64,000 nt of DNA from Nitrobium sp046350935 (GCA_046350935.1 JAXLZK010000011.1:1-64000); one strand, 5' to 3'; shown: positions 7,677 through 16,604, counted from the first letter of the stretch. A program made the numbers and translations. Notes: generated by a model not told the origin, from the letters alone.

Positions 7677-8873
7677 ATGAGCATCGGAATTTCTTATCGT
7701 GTTTCTTACCATTTGGACAGTATCCTGCACCGTGCGGTGAACGGGAATCCCCCCTCGGAAGGGGAGGCGGCCTATCTCTTGTCCCGGCAGGACCCCCGGG
7801 AGATCGACCGGATCATGGGGGCCGCGCGCCTGGTCAGGGAGAGGTTCTTCGGCAACAGGATATTCCTGTACGGGTTCATCTATTTCTCCACCTATTGCCG
7901 TAATCACTGTGCCTTTTGCTTCTACCGGAAAACGAACGGGTTCAGTCCCCGCTACCGGAAAACTGCCGCGGAGGTTCTCGCAATCGCAGCCGGTCTTGCC
8001 GACTCCGGCGTGCATCTGGTGGATCTGACCATGGGGGAGGATCCCTTGGTGCATGACGCGGGCGATTTCGACATGCTCATCGAGATGACGCGAACGGTCA
8101 GGGAAAAGACCGGGCTGCCGGTGATGGTTTCCCCGGGAGTGGTGCCGGATGAGGTGCTGCAACGGTTCAGCGCCGACAAGGTCGATTGGTACGCCCTGTA
8201 CCAGGAGACTCATACCCCGGCGCTCTACGGCAGGCTGCGTCTTTACCAGAGTTTCGGGGAACGTGTTGTGAAACGGCGCGTCGCCCGGGAGCTGGGGATG
8301 CTGGTCGAGGACGGAATCCTGCTGGGGGTGGGGGAGAGTCTCTCCGATCGCGCCCATGCGATAACGGCGATGAAGCATGCCGGTGTGCATCAGGCCCGGG
8401 TGATGAGCCTGGTCCCCCAGGTGCAAACGCCGCTGGCGGTACGAGAGGAGCCGCCCCGGATCGAAGAGTGCCTCTGCATTGCTGTCATGAGACTGGTGAT
8501 GCCCGACCGCCTGATACCGGCCTCATTGGATGTGGACGGGATCGGGGGGCTCCGGATGCGGCTCGATGCGGGAGCCAATGTGGTGACCTCCCTTATCCCG
8601 CCGGGCGACGATCTGGCGGGGGTCTCCCGGAGCTCCCTGGATATTGCGGAGGGATTGCGGACAGTGCCTGAAGTGGCGAGGGTCCTGAAGATGACGGGCC
8701 TGCAGGCGGCCACTGCCGATGAGTACCGGCAGTGGGTGGCGCTGCAGAAGGGTAAAAAGGCTGAAAGGGAGGGCTCCGATGACGACCGTCGGCATTGTAG
8801 GAGGACAGCTGCAGGGTTTGGAGGCTGTCTATCTGGCGCGTCAGGCAGGATTCAAGGCAGCGCTCATCGATAA
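7677..8873 (+). CDS. pylB: Pyrrolysine biosynthesis radical SAM protein PylB (methylornithine synthase)
   Basis: This 398-residue radical-SAM enzyme isomerises L-lysine to (3R)-3-methyl-D-ornithine, the first step of pyrrolysine synthesis. The cluster motif CRNHCAFC, a CxxxCxxC variant, lies at about residues 75-82 after FIYFSTY. Other PylB-like blocks are VHLVDLTMGEDP and DVDGIGGL. The archaeal enzyme has about 350 residues; here the last 30 or so codons overlap the start of pylC (8779-8873) in another frame and look non-conserved (Arg/Gly-rich). A lost stop codon probably lengthened the C-terminus. It begins 21 bp after pylSc. Confidence 0.94.
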   Translation: MSIGISYRVSYHLDSILHRAVNGNPPSEGEAAYLLSRQDPREIDRIMGAARLVRERFFGNRIFLYGFIYFSTYCRNHCAFCFYRKTNGFSPRYRKTAAEVLAIAAGLADSGVHLVDLTMGEDPLVHDAGDFDMLIEMTRTVREKTGLPVMVSPGVVPDEVLQRFSADKVDWYALYQETHTPALYGRLRLYQSFGERVVKRRVARELGMLVEDGILLGVGESLSDRAHAITAMKHAGVHQARVMSLVPQVQTPLAVREEPPRIEECLCIAVMRLVMPDRLIPASLDVDGIGGLRMRLDAGANVVTSLIPPGDDLAGVSRSSLDIAEGLRTVPEVARVLKMTGLQAATADEYRQWVALQKGKKAEREGSDDDRRHCRRTAAGFGGCLSGASGRIQGSAHR

Positions 8874-9978
8874 AGATCCGCGCGTGCCGGCACGCGCGCT
8901 GTCCGATGTGTTCCACCGGATCGACGTGCTGAAGGACGAAATGCGGGTGGGCGCTCTGATGAAGACCTTCGACCTCGTGCTGCCCGCCAACGAGAACTAC
9001 CAGGTCCTGGCGAAACTCGGCGAGCTCTCTTCCCGGTATGGGTTCCCCCTGGCGCTGGACCTTCCTGCTTACCGCATCAGCTCCTCGAAGAGAGACAGTA
9101 ATGCCCTGTTTGCACGTTTCCGTATCCCGATGCCCGAACCCTGGCCCGAATGCGGCCTCCCCGTCATCGTGAAGCCTTCAGGCCTGAGCGGCAGCGCTGG
9201 CGTTGTCAGGGTGGAGGACGAGGCGCACCTGGCTGCGGTTCTGGACAGGATGGGCAGTGACACGGTAGTCCAGCAGTATTTGGGCGGGCCTTCCTATTCC
9301 CTCGAAGTGCTTGCGCATCACGGGCAGTGTGTATGCCTCCAGGTCACCGAACTGCACTTCGATGCGGGGTATGACTGCAAGAGGGTTCTGGCGGGGCCGG
9401 ACACTGGTAGTGGGGTGACCGCAGCCCTTTGCCTTCTGGGGGAGCGACTTGCATCGGCGCTGTCTTTGTCGGGAATTATGGATATTGAGGTGATTGATGA
9501 CCGGGGTGGGCTGAAGGTCCTGGAGATCGATGCCCGCTTGCCCAGCCAGACTCCCACTGCCGTCTACCATTCCACAGGGGTGAATATCGTTGCATTGTTA
9601 GTGGAGTATTGGCGCAACGGCACGCTGCCTTCCTGGTCGCGGTACCAGGGAAAGCGGCAGGCAGTGCTCTATGAGCACTGGAAGTTCCGGGACGGCATCC
9701 TGGAGGTTTCGGGAGAACACATCCTGGCAGGGGCGCAGCGCCTCGGGATCTTTCACAACAGGTTTTCCACCGATGTGCTCATCTCCAATTGTGACGCATT
9801 CCCCTCTGATTGGGTTGCCACCGCTGTTTTTACCGGGGAGACAGAGTCCCGTGCATGGGAAAAACGTAAGCAGGCATTACGGGAGCTGTCCCGGGCTTTT
9901 CCGGTGTCCGGGGTGGTGGACCCCAAACCGGGGGATCAAGGGAGCAGGGATGACACGGCTCTACTACGATATTATTAA
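8779..9978 (+). CDS. pylC: Pyrrolysine biosynthesis ATP-grasp ligase PylC
   Basis: This 399-residue ATP-grasp enzyme joins 3-methylornithine to the epsilon-amine of a second lysine using ATP. An N-terminal Rossmann-like segment (TTVGIVGGQLQGLEAVYLAR) is followed by the ATP-grasp part: VIVKPSGLSGSAGV, a phosphate/adenine-binding block, QYLGGPSYSLEV, and VLEIDARLPSQTP carrying metal ligands. The ATG at 8779 has a GGAGGG site inside pylB. It overlaps pylB by 95 nt and pylD by 29 nt, indicating tight translational coupling. Confidence 0.94.
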   Translation: MTTVGIVGGQLQGLEAVYLARQAGFKAALIDKDPRVPARALSDVFHRIDVLKDEMRVGALMKTFDLVLPANENYQVLAKLGELSSRYGFPLALDLPAYRISSSKRDSNALFARFRIPMPEPWPECGLPVIVKPSGLSGSAGVVRVEDEAHLAAVLDRMGSDTVVQQYLGGPSYSLEVLAHHGQCVCLQVTELHFDAGYDCKRVLAGPDTGSGVTAALCLLGERLASALSLSGIMDIEVIDDRGGLKVLEIDARLPSQTPTAVYHSTGVNIVALLVEYWRNGTLPSWSRYQGKRQAVLYEHWKFRDGILEVSGEHILAGAQRLGIFHNRFSTDVLISNCDAFPSDWVATAVFTGETESRAWEKRKQALRELSRAFPVSGVVDPKPGDQGSRDDTALLRYY

Positions 9979-10861
9979 AGACATCCCTGCCTCTTTGCCG
10001 GAACTTGATCACCAGGTGCTCCGCAGCACGGGCCATAGCCTGCTCGGCGTGTCTGCACGTACCGTCGGGGAGTCTTTCCCGGTACTAGCAAGGGAGATCA
10101 CGCGGTATTCAGCCGCAGTGGTGCCGGTTTCTTCGGGAGCAGGGGTAATCCCCGGGTTTGCCGAATGTGTCGCTGCAATACTCTGTCACATCGGCATCGA
10201 TGCTTTTGTTACCCGCGGATCCGATATCGCCGGCATCGGCGAGGCTTTCAGGCGGGGGGCGGATGCCTTTTTTGCAGCGGACGACCATGAATTCCTCGCG
10301 CTCAACACCGCCACCTCCCGGGTGGTGGACAACTCCCGCGCCACGGCGGAGGGGTTTGTACAGGCACTCGCAGCAGCGGTAGAGGCGTCCGGCACTCAGG
10401 TGGCGGGCAAAGAGGTGCTGGTGCTCGGGCTGGGGCCGGTAGGGAGGTATGCGGTGGAGGAGTTGTTGAAGCAGAGGGCCTGTATCCGGGTTTTCGATAG
10501 TGATGCCGGGAAACTCCGTTCCTTTGCCGTGCAGTATCAAAATGTCCGGTGTGTTCTTTCCCTGGAAGCCGCGCTGCAGGGGGTCGATTATATTCTTGAT
10601 GCGACTCCCGCTACGGGGATCATCACTGAAGACAGGATCACCCCACGCATGATCGTCTCCGCTCCCGGTGTCCCCCATGGTCTTACGCGGGCTGCTGCGG
10701 ATACATTAGGGCTCAGGCTCATTCATGACCCCCTTCCTTTGGGGGTAGTTACCATGGCGGTGCAGTGCTTTTTTTGCAGTGATCTCTCCCGGGGCGCCCG
10801 GGAGTGCACGGAAAGCCCGTCCCGTTTGCTTTCCGACCCTCCTTTCTTCCGGACAGCCTGA
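9950..10861 (+). CDS. pylD: Pyrrolysine biosynthesis dehydrogenase PylD
   Basis: This 303-residue enzyme oxidises the PylC product, which then cyclises to pyrrolysine. The first half carries family blocks such as VVPVSSGAGVIPGF. A C-terminal NAD-binding Rossmann domain holds VLVLGLGPVGRYAVEELL and an acidic residue at the following strand end (VFDSD). It ends with LPLGVVTMAVQC, similar to other PylD C-termini. The start (ATG, with GGAGCAGG upstream) overlaps the end of pylC. It is the last gene of the first operon. Confidence 0.93.
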   Translation: MTRLYYDIIKDIPASLPELDHQVLRSTGHSLLGVSARTVGESFPVLAREITRYSAAVVPVSSGAGVIPGFAECVAAILCHIGIDAFVTRGSDIAGIGEAFRRGADAFFAADDHEFLALNTATSRVVDNSRATAEGFVQALAAAVEASGTQVAGKEVLVLGLGPVGRYAVEELLKQRACIRVFDSDAGKLRSFAVQYQNVRCVLSLEAALQGVDYILDATPATGIITEDRITPRMIVSAPGVPHGLTRAAADTLGLRLIHDPLPLGVVTMAVQCFFCSDLSRGARECTESPSRLLSDPPFFRTA

Positions 10862-10908
10862 GGGGCTGATTCCTTTTTTACGCCTTTCTTTGATTCCATT
10901 CCTCCTGC

Positions 10909-10924
10909 GATTACCATCGGAATC
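10909..10924. promoter_or_regulatory. GATTA-N4-CGGAATC palindrome, copy 5 (putative enhancer site)
   Basis: The sequence GATTACCATCGGAATC lies about 210 bp upstream of the -24 element at 11133, and 102 bp from copy 6. Confidence 0.5.
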
Positions 10925-11010
10925 ATTCTATTTTTCCTGGATAACTGGCCAGTTCATTACCTTTATCAGCCAATTGCCGCACAATTTCAACGATACTCTC
11001 TCTTCCCTCT

Positions 11011-11026
11011 GATTCCAATGATAATC
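11011..11026. promoter_or_regulatory. GATTCCA-N4-TAATC palindrome, copy 6 (putative enhancer site)
   Basis: The sequence GATTCCAATGATAATC has the motif in the opposite orientation, about 110 bp upstream of the -24 element. Confidence 0.5.
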
Positions 11027-11132
11027 AGAAACGGGAAATGAAACGAGCGGGAATAGGTGCCCCTCTCCGCTTGCATGATAGATCTTATTGTATTTAAAAG
11101 GTTTTTTTGTAGCAGCCCCCTTCCCGAAATTC

Positions 11133-11148
11133 TGGCATACTACTTGCT
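11133..11148 (+). promoter_or_regulatory. Sigma-54 (-24/-12) promoter of the mtbA-mttB-mtbB operon
   Basis: TGGCATACTACTTGCT has GG (11134-11135) and GC (11146-11147) separated by 10 nt. It differs from the permease promoter only in the spacer and last base. The leader to the start at 11281 is about 120 nt. Confidence 0.85.
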
Positions 11149-11280
11149 AACTATGGAGAATCGCGCGAACGATGCTTCATTCACCCTGTCCTCTGAAGAG
11201 GCAGAAGCGGAAGCAAAGGAAAACAAGAGGGATCGATGGGGTTCCTCTCCATAATTCATAGAATGGAGGTAATGACAGGA

Positions 11281-12336
11281 ATGAGGGAGATGACAAGCCG
11301 TGAGCGGTTTATGGCTGCGCTCAAAGGAGAGAGGGTGGACAGGCTGCCGGTGGTCAGTATTTGCCAGCATGCTACGTATGAACAGATGGAGCAGTTGCAA
11401 TGCTTCTGGCCTGAAGGCCTCTCTGACCCGAAGATCATGGCAAAGATGGCCAGCGGGGCATATTCGATCCTCGGGTTCGATGCAATACGGGTCCCGTTCT
11501 GCCAGACTACCGAGGCGGAAGCTTTCGGCGCGGTCCTGAAGGATGGCGGCAGGGAGGCGATGCCGAGCGTGCTCACGCATCCGTATCATGTTGGAGATGC
11601 CATTGAATTTCCTGAGGACTTCCTGAGCAGGGGGCGTATTCCCGCCCTTCTGGAGGCTATCCGTATCTTGAAGAGGAACTTCGGCGACAAGGCGGTCATT
11701 ATCGGGGGTATTATCGGTCCGTTCAGCATCGCAAGTCTGTTTTTCGACGTCAAGGAGTTTCTCCTCTCCACTTTCAAAAAGCCCGAGGTTTTGCTTCCGG
11801 CGATAGAGGTCGGGGAGAAGGCCGGGACGGTGCTCGCCCAGGCGATGATCGAGGCCGGTGCGGACGCGATTGCGGTGGAGGACATGATGGCGTCGATGGA
11901 TATGATCAGTCCCAAGATATATCGTGATCTGGCGTGGGCTGCCGAAAAGAGACAGGTTGCCGCGCTCAGCGTTCCCACCATTATTCATATCTGCGGCAAG
12001 CTCGATAGCGTACTTGTCGATGTGGCAAGGACAGGGTGCGCCGCGTTGAGCGTTGAGCATATGGTGAACGTTCCTGCAGCTCTCGAAAAGTTTGCGGCGG
12101 AAGGCATCACCACCCCGCTGATCGGTGCCATTGATCCGGTAGGAACGCTCTTCTCGGGTGATGCGGAAAAGGTGAAGCAGGACACCAGGGCGGCGATCGC
12201 CAAAGGCTTTGCCATGATCTCCCCGGGGTGTGCGGTGCCCCCGGCGACTACGACCGCCAACCTAACCGCTATGGTGGATACCGTCAAGGAAGTTTGTGCA
12301 ACTACTGCTGCAGAAGCCGTAGAGAGGAGGAGGTGA
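11281..12336 (+). CDS. mtbA: Methylcorrinoid methyltransferase, MtbA/MtaA type (UroD superfamily)
   Basis: This 351-residue uroporphyrinogen-decarboxylase-fold protein takes the methyl from methylated corrinoid proteins. In methanogens MtbA passes it to coenzyme M; in a bacterium the acceptor is more likely tetrahydrofolate or a further carrier, which is inference. Zinc ligands of the MtaA/MtbA family are visible: His and Cys in IIHICGK (residues 236 and 238) and a Cys in ISPGCAVPP near residue 314. The start at 11281 sits 10 nt after GGAGG; in-frame ATGs at 11236 and 11272 are poorly placed. It is the first gene behind the sigma-54 promoter and 8 nt before a corrinoid-protein gene. Confidence 0.85.
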   Translation: MREMTSRERFMAALKGERVDRLPVVSICQHATYEQMEQLQCFWPEGLSDPKIMAKMASGAYSILGFDAIRVPFCQTTEAEAFGAVLKDGGREAMPSVLTHPYHVGDAIEFPEDFLSRGRIPALLEAIRILKRNFGDKAVIIGGIIGPFSIASLFFDVKEFLLSTFKKPEVLLPAIEVGEKAGTVLAQAMIEAGADAIAVEDMMASMDMISPKIYRDLAWAAEKRQVAALSVPTIIHICGKLDSVLVDVARTGCAALSVEHMVNVPAALEKFAAEGITTPLIGAIDPVGTLFSGDAEKVKQDTRAAIAKGFAMISPGCAVPPATTTANLTAMVDTVKEVCATTAAEAVERRR

Positions 12337-12344
12337 ATGAGCGT

Positions 12345-12986
12345 ATGGGCAAAGAAGATATCATAAAAAAATCCATGAACGCCGTGATCGAAGGTGATGC
12401 GGATGCTGCAGTTGAGGCGGCGCGGCAAGCCATTGCCGAGGGGGTCAACCCGGTGGAGGTCATCTCTCAAGGGCTCACCGTCGGCATGACCAAGGTCGGT
12501 GATCTGTTCAACAAAGAGGAGATTCCGCTGCCCTTTGTCATTGTCTCCGCCGATGCGATGTCCCAGGCCATTGAGATCCTCGAGCCGCACATCCCTCAGG
12601 AGCACCGGGGGGAAAAGGTGGGCACCGTGGTGATCGGCACGGTGGAGGGAGACATCCACGATATCGGCAAGGGTATTGTGGCGACCATGCTTAAGGTGTA
12701 CGGGTTCGAGGTCCATGACCTCGGAAGGGATGTCCCGGTGAAGGCTTTTATCCAGAAAGCCAAAGAGGTCAAGGCCGACATTATCGGCTCCTCCACCCTG
12801 ATGACGACGACATTGCTGGGACAAAAGGCCCTGCAGGAGGCCATCCTGGCCGAGGGTCTTGCCGTCCGGACCATGGTGGGCGGTGCGGCCACCAGCCAGC
12901 AGTGGGCCGATAAGATCGGTGCGCATGCCTACGGAGAGAACGCTACCGAGGCAATACAGAAGGCCAAGGAACTGATTCAACATTAA
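12345..12986 (+). CDS. mttC: Methyltransferase corrinoid protein, paralogue 2 (probably MttC)
   Basis: This 213-residue corrinoid protein has a helical cap domain and a B12-binding Rossmann domain. The cobalt-ligand His lies in EGDIHDIGKGIVATM, followed by SSTLMTTT and VGGAATSQQWAD. GAGGAGGTG precedes the ATG at 12345. It is closer in sequence to the corrinoid protein at 14488 than to the one at 4209, suggesting local duplication. Its position just before mttB suggests pairing with trimethylamine methyltransferase; the name is inferred from this. Confidence 0.85.
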   Translation: MGKEDIIKKSMNAVIEGDADAAVEAARQAIAEGVNPVEVISQGLTVGMTKVGDLFNKEEIPLPFVIVSADAMSQAIEILEPHIPQEHRGEKVGTVVIGTVEGDIHDIGKGIVATMLKVYGFEVHDLGRDVPVKAFIQKAKEVKADIIGSSTLMTTTLLGQKALQEAILAEGLAVRTMVGGAATSQQWADKIGAHAYGENATEAIQKAKELIQH

Positions 12987-13005
12987 TCGCATGGAGGTGA
13001 GCAGA

Positions 13006-14469
13006 ATGAAACGAGGATTTCACGCCGGTCTCAACGAACGGCGCGGCTTTAGCATCAACATGTTCAGCCCCGACGAGCTCGAGGAGATCCACTCCGCGAC
13101 CCTTGAGGTGCTCGAACAGGCGGGCATCAGGGTTTTTTCCGACGAGGCGCTGGATATTCTCGACGGTGCGGGAGCCACTGTGGAAAGGAGCACCAATACG
13201 GTAAGGTTTCCCCAGTACCTGGTCGATGATGCCATCCGCTCGGCTCCCCGGAATGTCCTGCTGGCGGGCCGGGACCCGAAAAACGATATGATCCTGGAAG
13301 GCAGGCGGGTCGGGTTCACCAATTTCGGGGCGGGGGTGATGATCGTCGATCCTTACAGCGGCGAGCTGCAGGAGACCACGAAAAAGGATGTGGGCAGAAC
13401 CGCCCTCGTCTGCGATGCCCTCGACAGCGTCGATATCTATTCGAGCGCAGTCGTCGGCAGGGATATGCCCGAAATATCCGTAGACCTCCACGAGGCGGAG
13501 GCCTTTTTGTCCAATACCACCAAGCACTGTCAGCACATTGATCTGACGGGCGGGTCGGGTGCCCGGGGCTTTCTCGAGATGGGAGCGGCCATCGCCGGAA
13601 GCAGTGAAGAGCTCCGCCGCAGGCCGGTAATCTCGGCGCTGGTATGCCCGGTCAGCCCGCTGCAGTTGCATACGAACACCTGCGAGATCATCATTGAGTT
13701 CGCACGGGCGGGCGTGCCGGTCAACATCCTGTCCATGGCTATGTCGGGGGCTTCCGCCCCGATCACCCTGGCCGGGACGCTGGTGACCCATAACGCCGAG
13801 GTGCTGGCGGGTATTGTTCTCGCACAGGCCACAAGAAAGGGGGCTCCGGTTATTTACGGCAGTTCCACCACCACCTTCGACCTCACGTATGTGACCGCCC
13901 CGGTGGGAGCTCCGGAACTCGGTATGATCAACGCAGGAGTGGCCGAGCTTTCCAATTTTTACAATTTGCCGAGCTATGTCGCCGGTACTTAGGGTGACTC
14001 CAAGCTCTCCGATGCCCAGGCAGGCCACGAGAAGACGATGACCGCATTGCTTCCCGCCCTGGCCGGAGCCAATTTGATCTACGGGATGGGCATGCTTGAG
14101 CTTGGAGTAACTTTCAGCTTTGCGCAGTTGCTGATTGATGATGAGATTGCCACCATGGTGAAGCGGGCAGTGCAGGGCATTCCCGTAAACGATGAGACAC
14201 TGGCTGTGGAGGTCATCAAGCATGTCGGGGCCGGGAAAGATTTCCTGGGACAACGGCATACGAGGGATTTCATGGCGAAAGAGCAATCCAAACCGAAGAT
14301 CATCGACCGGCGCATGAGGGGTGCATGGAGCAGCCGCGGAAGCAAGTCCATGGCGGAAAGGGCGAACGAGAAGGCGATCGAGATCCTGGAGAACCATAAG
14401 CCCGCTTCGTTGCCCGACGACGTGCTCAGGAAATTCAAGGAGATCATCGAAAGTGCTGAAAATGAATAG
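13006..14469 (+). CDS. mttB: Trimethylamine methyltransferase MttB, pyrrolysine-containing (in-frame TAG at 13990-13992)
   Basis: The frame spans 487 codons with TAG at codon 329 read as pyrrolysine. The context YVAGT-TAG-GDSKLSDAQAGHEK is the diagnostic Pyl site of true MttB; non-Pyl MttB relatives lack this residue. The enzyme transfers a methyl from trimethylamine to its corrinoid protein. GGAGGTGAGCAGA precedes the ATG at 13006. The frame ends at another TAG (14467-14469), 6 codons before the ATG of the downstream corrinoid-protein gene and in the same frame. Pyl insertion at the end would therefore create an MttB-corrinoid fusion. Automated callers will split this gene at 13992. Confidence 0.95.
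13990..13992 (+). other. Pyrrolysine codon (TAG) in mttB
   Basis: Codon 329, context GGT ACT TAG GGT GAC TCC AAG, at the conserved Pyl position of MttB. Confidence 0.95.
14467..14469 (+). other. Terminal TAG of mttB, in frame with the downstream corrinoid gene
   Basis: AAT GAA TAG is followed by GGC GAA AGG AGG AGA GGA ATG without any intervening stop. The six linker codons contain the ribosome-binding site of the next gene. Confidence 0.85.
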
Positions 14470-14487
14470 GGCGAAAGGAGGAGAGGA

Positions 14488-15132
14488 ATGAGCAAGGACG
14501 AGCTCCTGAAACAGGCGGCACAGTCCGTCGTCGCCGCCGACAAGGATGCTGCCGTTGCGGTGGCGGAAAAGGCGGTTGCGGCGGGTGTCGATCCTGTGGA
14601 AATGATCAATGAGGGATATTCCATCGGAATGTCCCAGGTCGGAGAGCTGTTTGATGTGGGGGATATGTTCCTCCCCGAGGTGATCGCGGCCTCCGACGCC
14701 ATGGTATCCGCGGTGAACGTGCTTGAGAAGGCGCTTCCGGCGGAGGAGCGGGCTGAAAAAATGGGTGTGGTGGTGCTCGGGACTATTGAGGGTGACGTGC
14801 ATGATATCGGGAAAGGGATCGTTGCCACCATGCTGCGGGTCTACGGGTTCGAGGTCCATGACCTGGGGCGTGATGTGTCCATAAAGACTTTTGTCGAGAA
14901 AGCAAAGGAGGTCAATGCCAACGTGGTCGGCTCATCGGCATTGATGACGACCACCCAGGCGGGACAGAAGACCCTGGAACAGGCCCTCAAGAATGCGGGG
15001 CTCCGCGAAAAGGTGAAGACAATGGTCGGCGGGGCGGTGGCGACCCAGCGCTGGGCCGACAAGATCGGGGCGGACCTCTACGCCGAGAATGCATCCGAGA
15101 CGGTAATGAAGCTGAAGGAACTGCTAAGCTGA
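14488..15132 (+). CDS. mtbC: Methyltransferase corrinoid protein, paralogue 3 (probably MtbC)
   Basis: This 214-residue corrinoid protein has GTIEGDVHDIGKGIVATM carrying the cobalt-ligand His, SSALMTTT and VGGAVATQRWAD. Its strong site (AAAGGAGGAGAGGA) lies in the 18-nt gap after mttB's terminal TAG. It precedes mtbB, so dimethylamine methyltransferase is the most likely partner, though it could also serve MttB. It is in frame with mttB (see the TAG at 14467). Confidence 0.85.
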   Translation: MSKDELLKQAAQSVVAADKDAAVAVAEKAVAAGVDPVEMINEGYSIGMSQVGELFDVGDMFLPEVIAASDAMVSAVNVLEKALPAEERAEKMGVVVLGTIEGDVHDIGKGIVATMLRVYGFEVHDLGRDVSIKTFVEKAKEVNANVVGSSALMTTTQAGQKTLEQALKNAGLREKVKTMVGGAVATQRWADKIGADLYAENASETVMKLKELLS

Positions 15133-15146
15133 AAGGAGGAAGCAGA

Positions 15147-16559
15147 TTGGAAAAGAAAGTGAGAAAATGCCTGACCCGCATGGGGGACGGCCAGCGGGTC
15201 GAGATGACGGAAGACGAATTGATGCGGGATTTCGAGCTCGGCACCAAGGACGCCGCCCGGAGAGGGAAAATAGATCCTCTCTCCCGGGAGGAATTGGAGT
15301 ACTTGCTGGAGATATTCCTGAATCCCAACAGGATCGTGGGGGTTGAGCCCGGTAATGAAGTACCCCTGACCCACGATATCGGCACCCTCCGGCTTATGGG
15401 CGACCAGTGCAACAGCGGTGTGGGCATTCCCGTCAGCAGGGTGCAGGGGATCCAGATCCACGAGCGTGCTTTTGCCGCGGATACCTTCGAGCTGGGACAT
15501 ATCGACTACAGTTTCAAGCCGGTAAAACCCGTCATCTCCATGGAGCAGCAGGAAATGGAGAACGCCCTGCTGGCGACGGTGATACCGCTCTTCTATGGTG
15601 CCATGCCGAACCTGGGGACCTATTATCGCCCCGACGGACCTTTCGGGAACCCCTCCGATCTCCTCCCCTTGGGCAAGATCAAGGAGGCACGGGAGTCCCA
15701 GGAGGAGGCAGTGGAGCACGCGACCCGGGACATGATTTACATTGGAGAGAAGATGGCGGCGGTGGGTGCGGACGGTATCAATTTCGATACGACCGGGGCG
15801 GCGGGGGATGCGGATATGAAGGCGACCCTCCATGCGGTAGAATACCTGAAACGGAACACTGATCTTACCGTAGAAGTCGGAATGGCGGGTGAGTTCGTCC
15901 TCGGTATTCATGGTGAACTGGCGTATGATGGGGTGCGCCTGGCAGGGTTGTACCCCCACCAGCAGGTGAAGCTGGTGGAGAAGGCGGGGGCGGATATCTT
16001 CGGACCCGTAGTCAATACGAATACCGGGAAGTCGATGGCGTGGAACCTGGCGAGGGCGGTCACCTTCATCAAGGCCTGTGTCGCGGTGGCGAACATCCCC
16101 ATCCATGTCAATATGGGAATGGGGGTCGGCGGGTCCCCTGTCTTTGAGACCCCCCCGGTCGACAGCGTGACCAGGGCCTCCAAGGCGATGGTGGAGATCG
16201 CCAAAGTCGACGGGTTGTAGGTAGGCGTCGGCGACCCCTTCGGGATGCCTATTGCTCACGGTTTGGCAGCGGGAATGGGTGGAATAAGGACCGCCGGAGA
16301 TCTGGTGGCCCGGATGCAGATGACCCGCAAGATGCGGATCAAGGATGCAAAAGCCCACGTTGCCGAGAAGCTCAAGGTATCACCGATCGACCTGTCGAAC
16401 GAGCAGGTGATGAGAGAGGTCCGCGAGGAGCTGGACATCGGGATCATCACGGCGGTTCCCGGGTGCGCAAAGGGTATGGAGGCAAAAGCGAGGATTGCCG
16501 AACTGCTTGGGATCGAGATTGCAAGCGTGCGGCGTTTCCGGGATACGATTAAAGTATAG
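15147..16559 (+). CDS. mtbB: Dimethylamine methyltransferase MtbB, pyrrolysine-containing (in-frame TAG at 16218-16220)
   Basis: The frame gives 470 codons with TAG at codon 358 as pyrrolysine, matching Pyl356 and the roughly 467-residue length of archaeal MtbB. The context is KVDGL-TAG-VGVGDPFGMPIAHG. The enzyme transfers a methyl of dimethylamine to its corrinoid protein. The start is TTG at 15147, supported by AAAGGAGGAAGCAGA, and no in-frame ATG lies nearby. The stop is again TAG (16557-16559), and the next in-frame stop is also TAG (16629-16631), just before the N gap. A strong hairpin follows the gene. Confidence 0.94.
16218..16220 (+). other. Pyrrolysine codon (TAG) in mtbB
   Basis: Codon 358, context GGG TTG TAG GTA GGC GTC, at the family's Pyl site. 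Confidence 0.94.
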
Positions 16560-16568
16560 CGGGGTGTG

Positions 16569-16604
16569 CCGGAGAGGGGACCGGGTGTATCCGGCCCTCT
16601 CCGG
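16569..16604 (+). terminator. GC-rich hairpin after mtbB
   Basis: A perfect 10-bp stem (CCGGAGAGGG/CCCTCTCCGG) with a 16-nt loop begins 9 nt after the mtbB stop. There is no T-tract, so it may act in mRNA stability or partial termination rather than full termination. Confidence 0.5.

Larger units (their letters stand above)
10862..11280. other. Regulatory region upstream of the mtbA-mttB-mtbB operon
   Basis: No gene is supported. The 0.4-kb stretch carries palindromes at 10909-10924 and 11011-11026, isolated GATTCC half-sites near 10868 and 10892, and a sigma-54 promoter at 11133-11148. This repeats the architecture upstream of the permease. Confidence 0.7.

Noticed and set aside
11057..11254. 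Small 65-codon open frame upstream of mtbA
   Set aside because: It spans the sigma-54 promoter, lacks a ribosome-binding site and has no recognisable composition.
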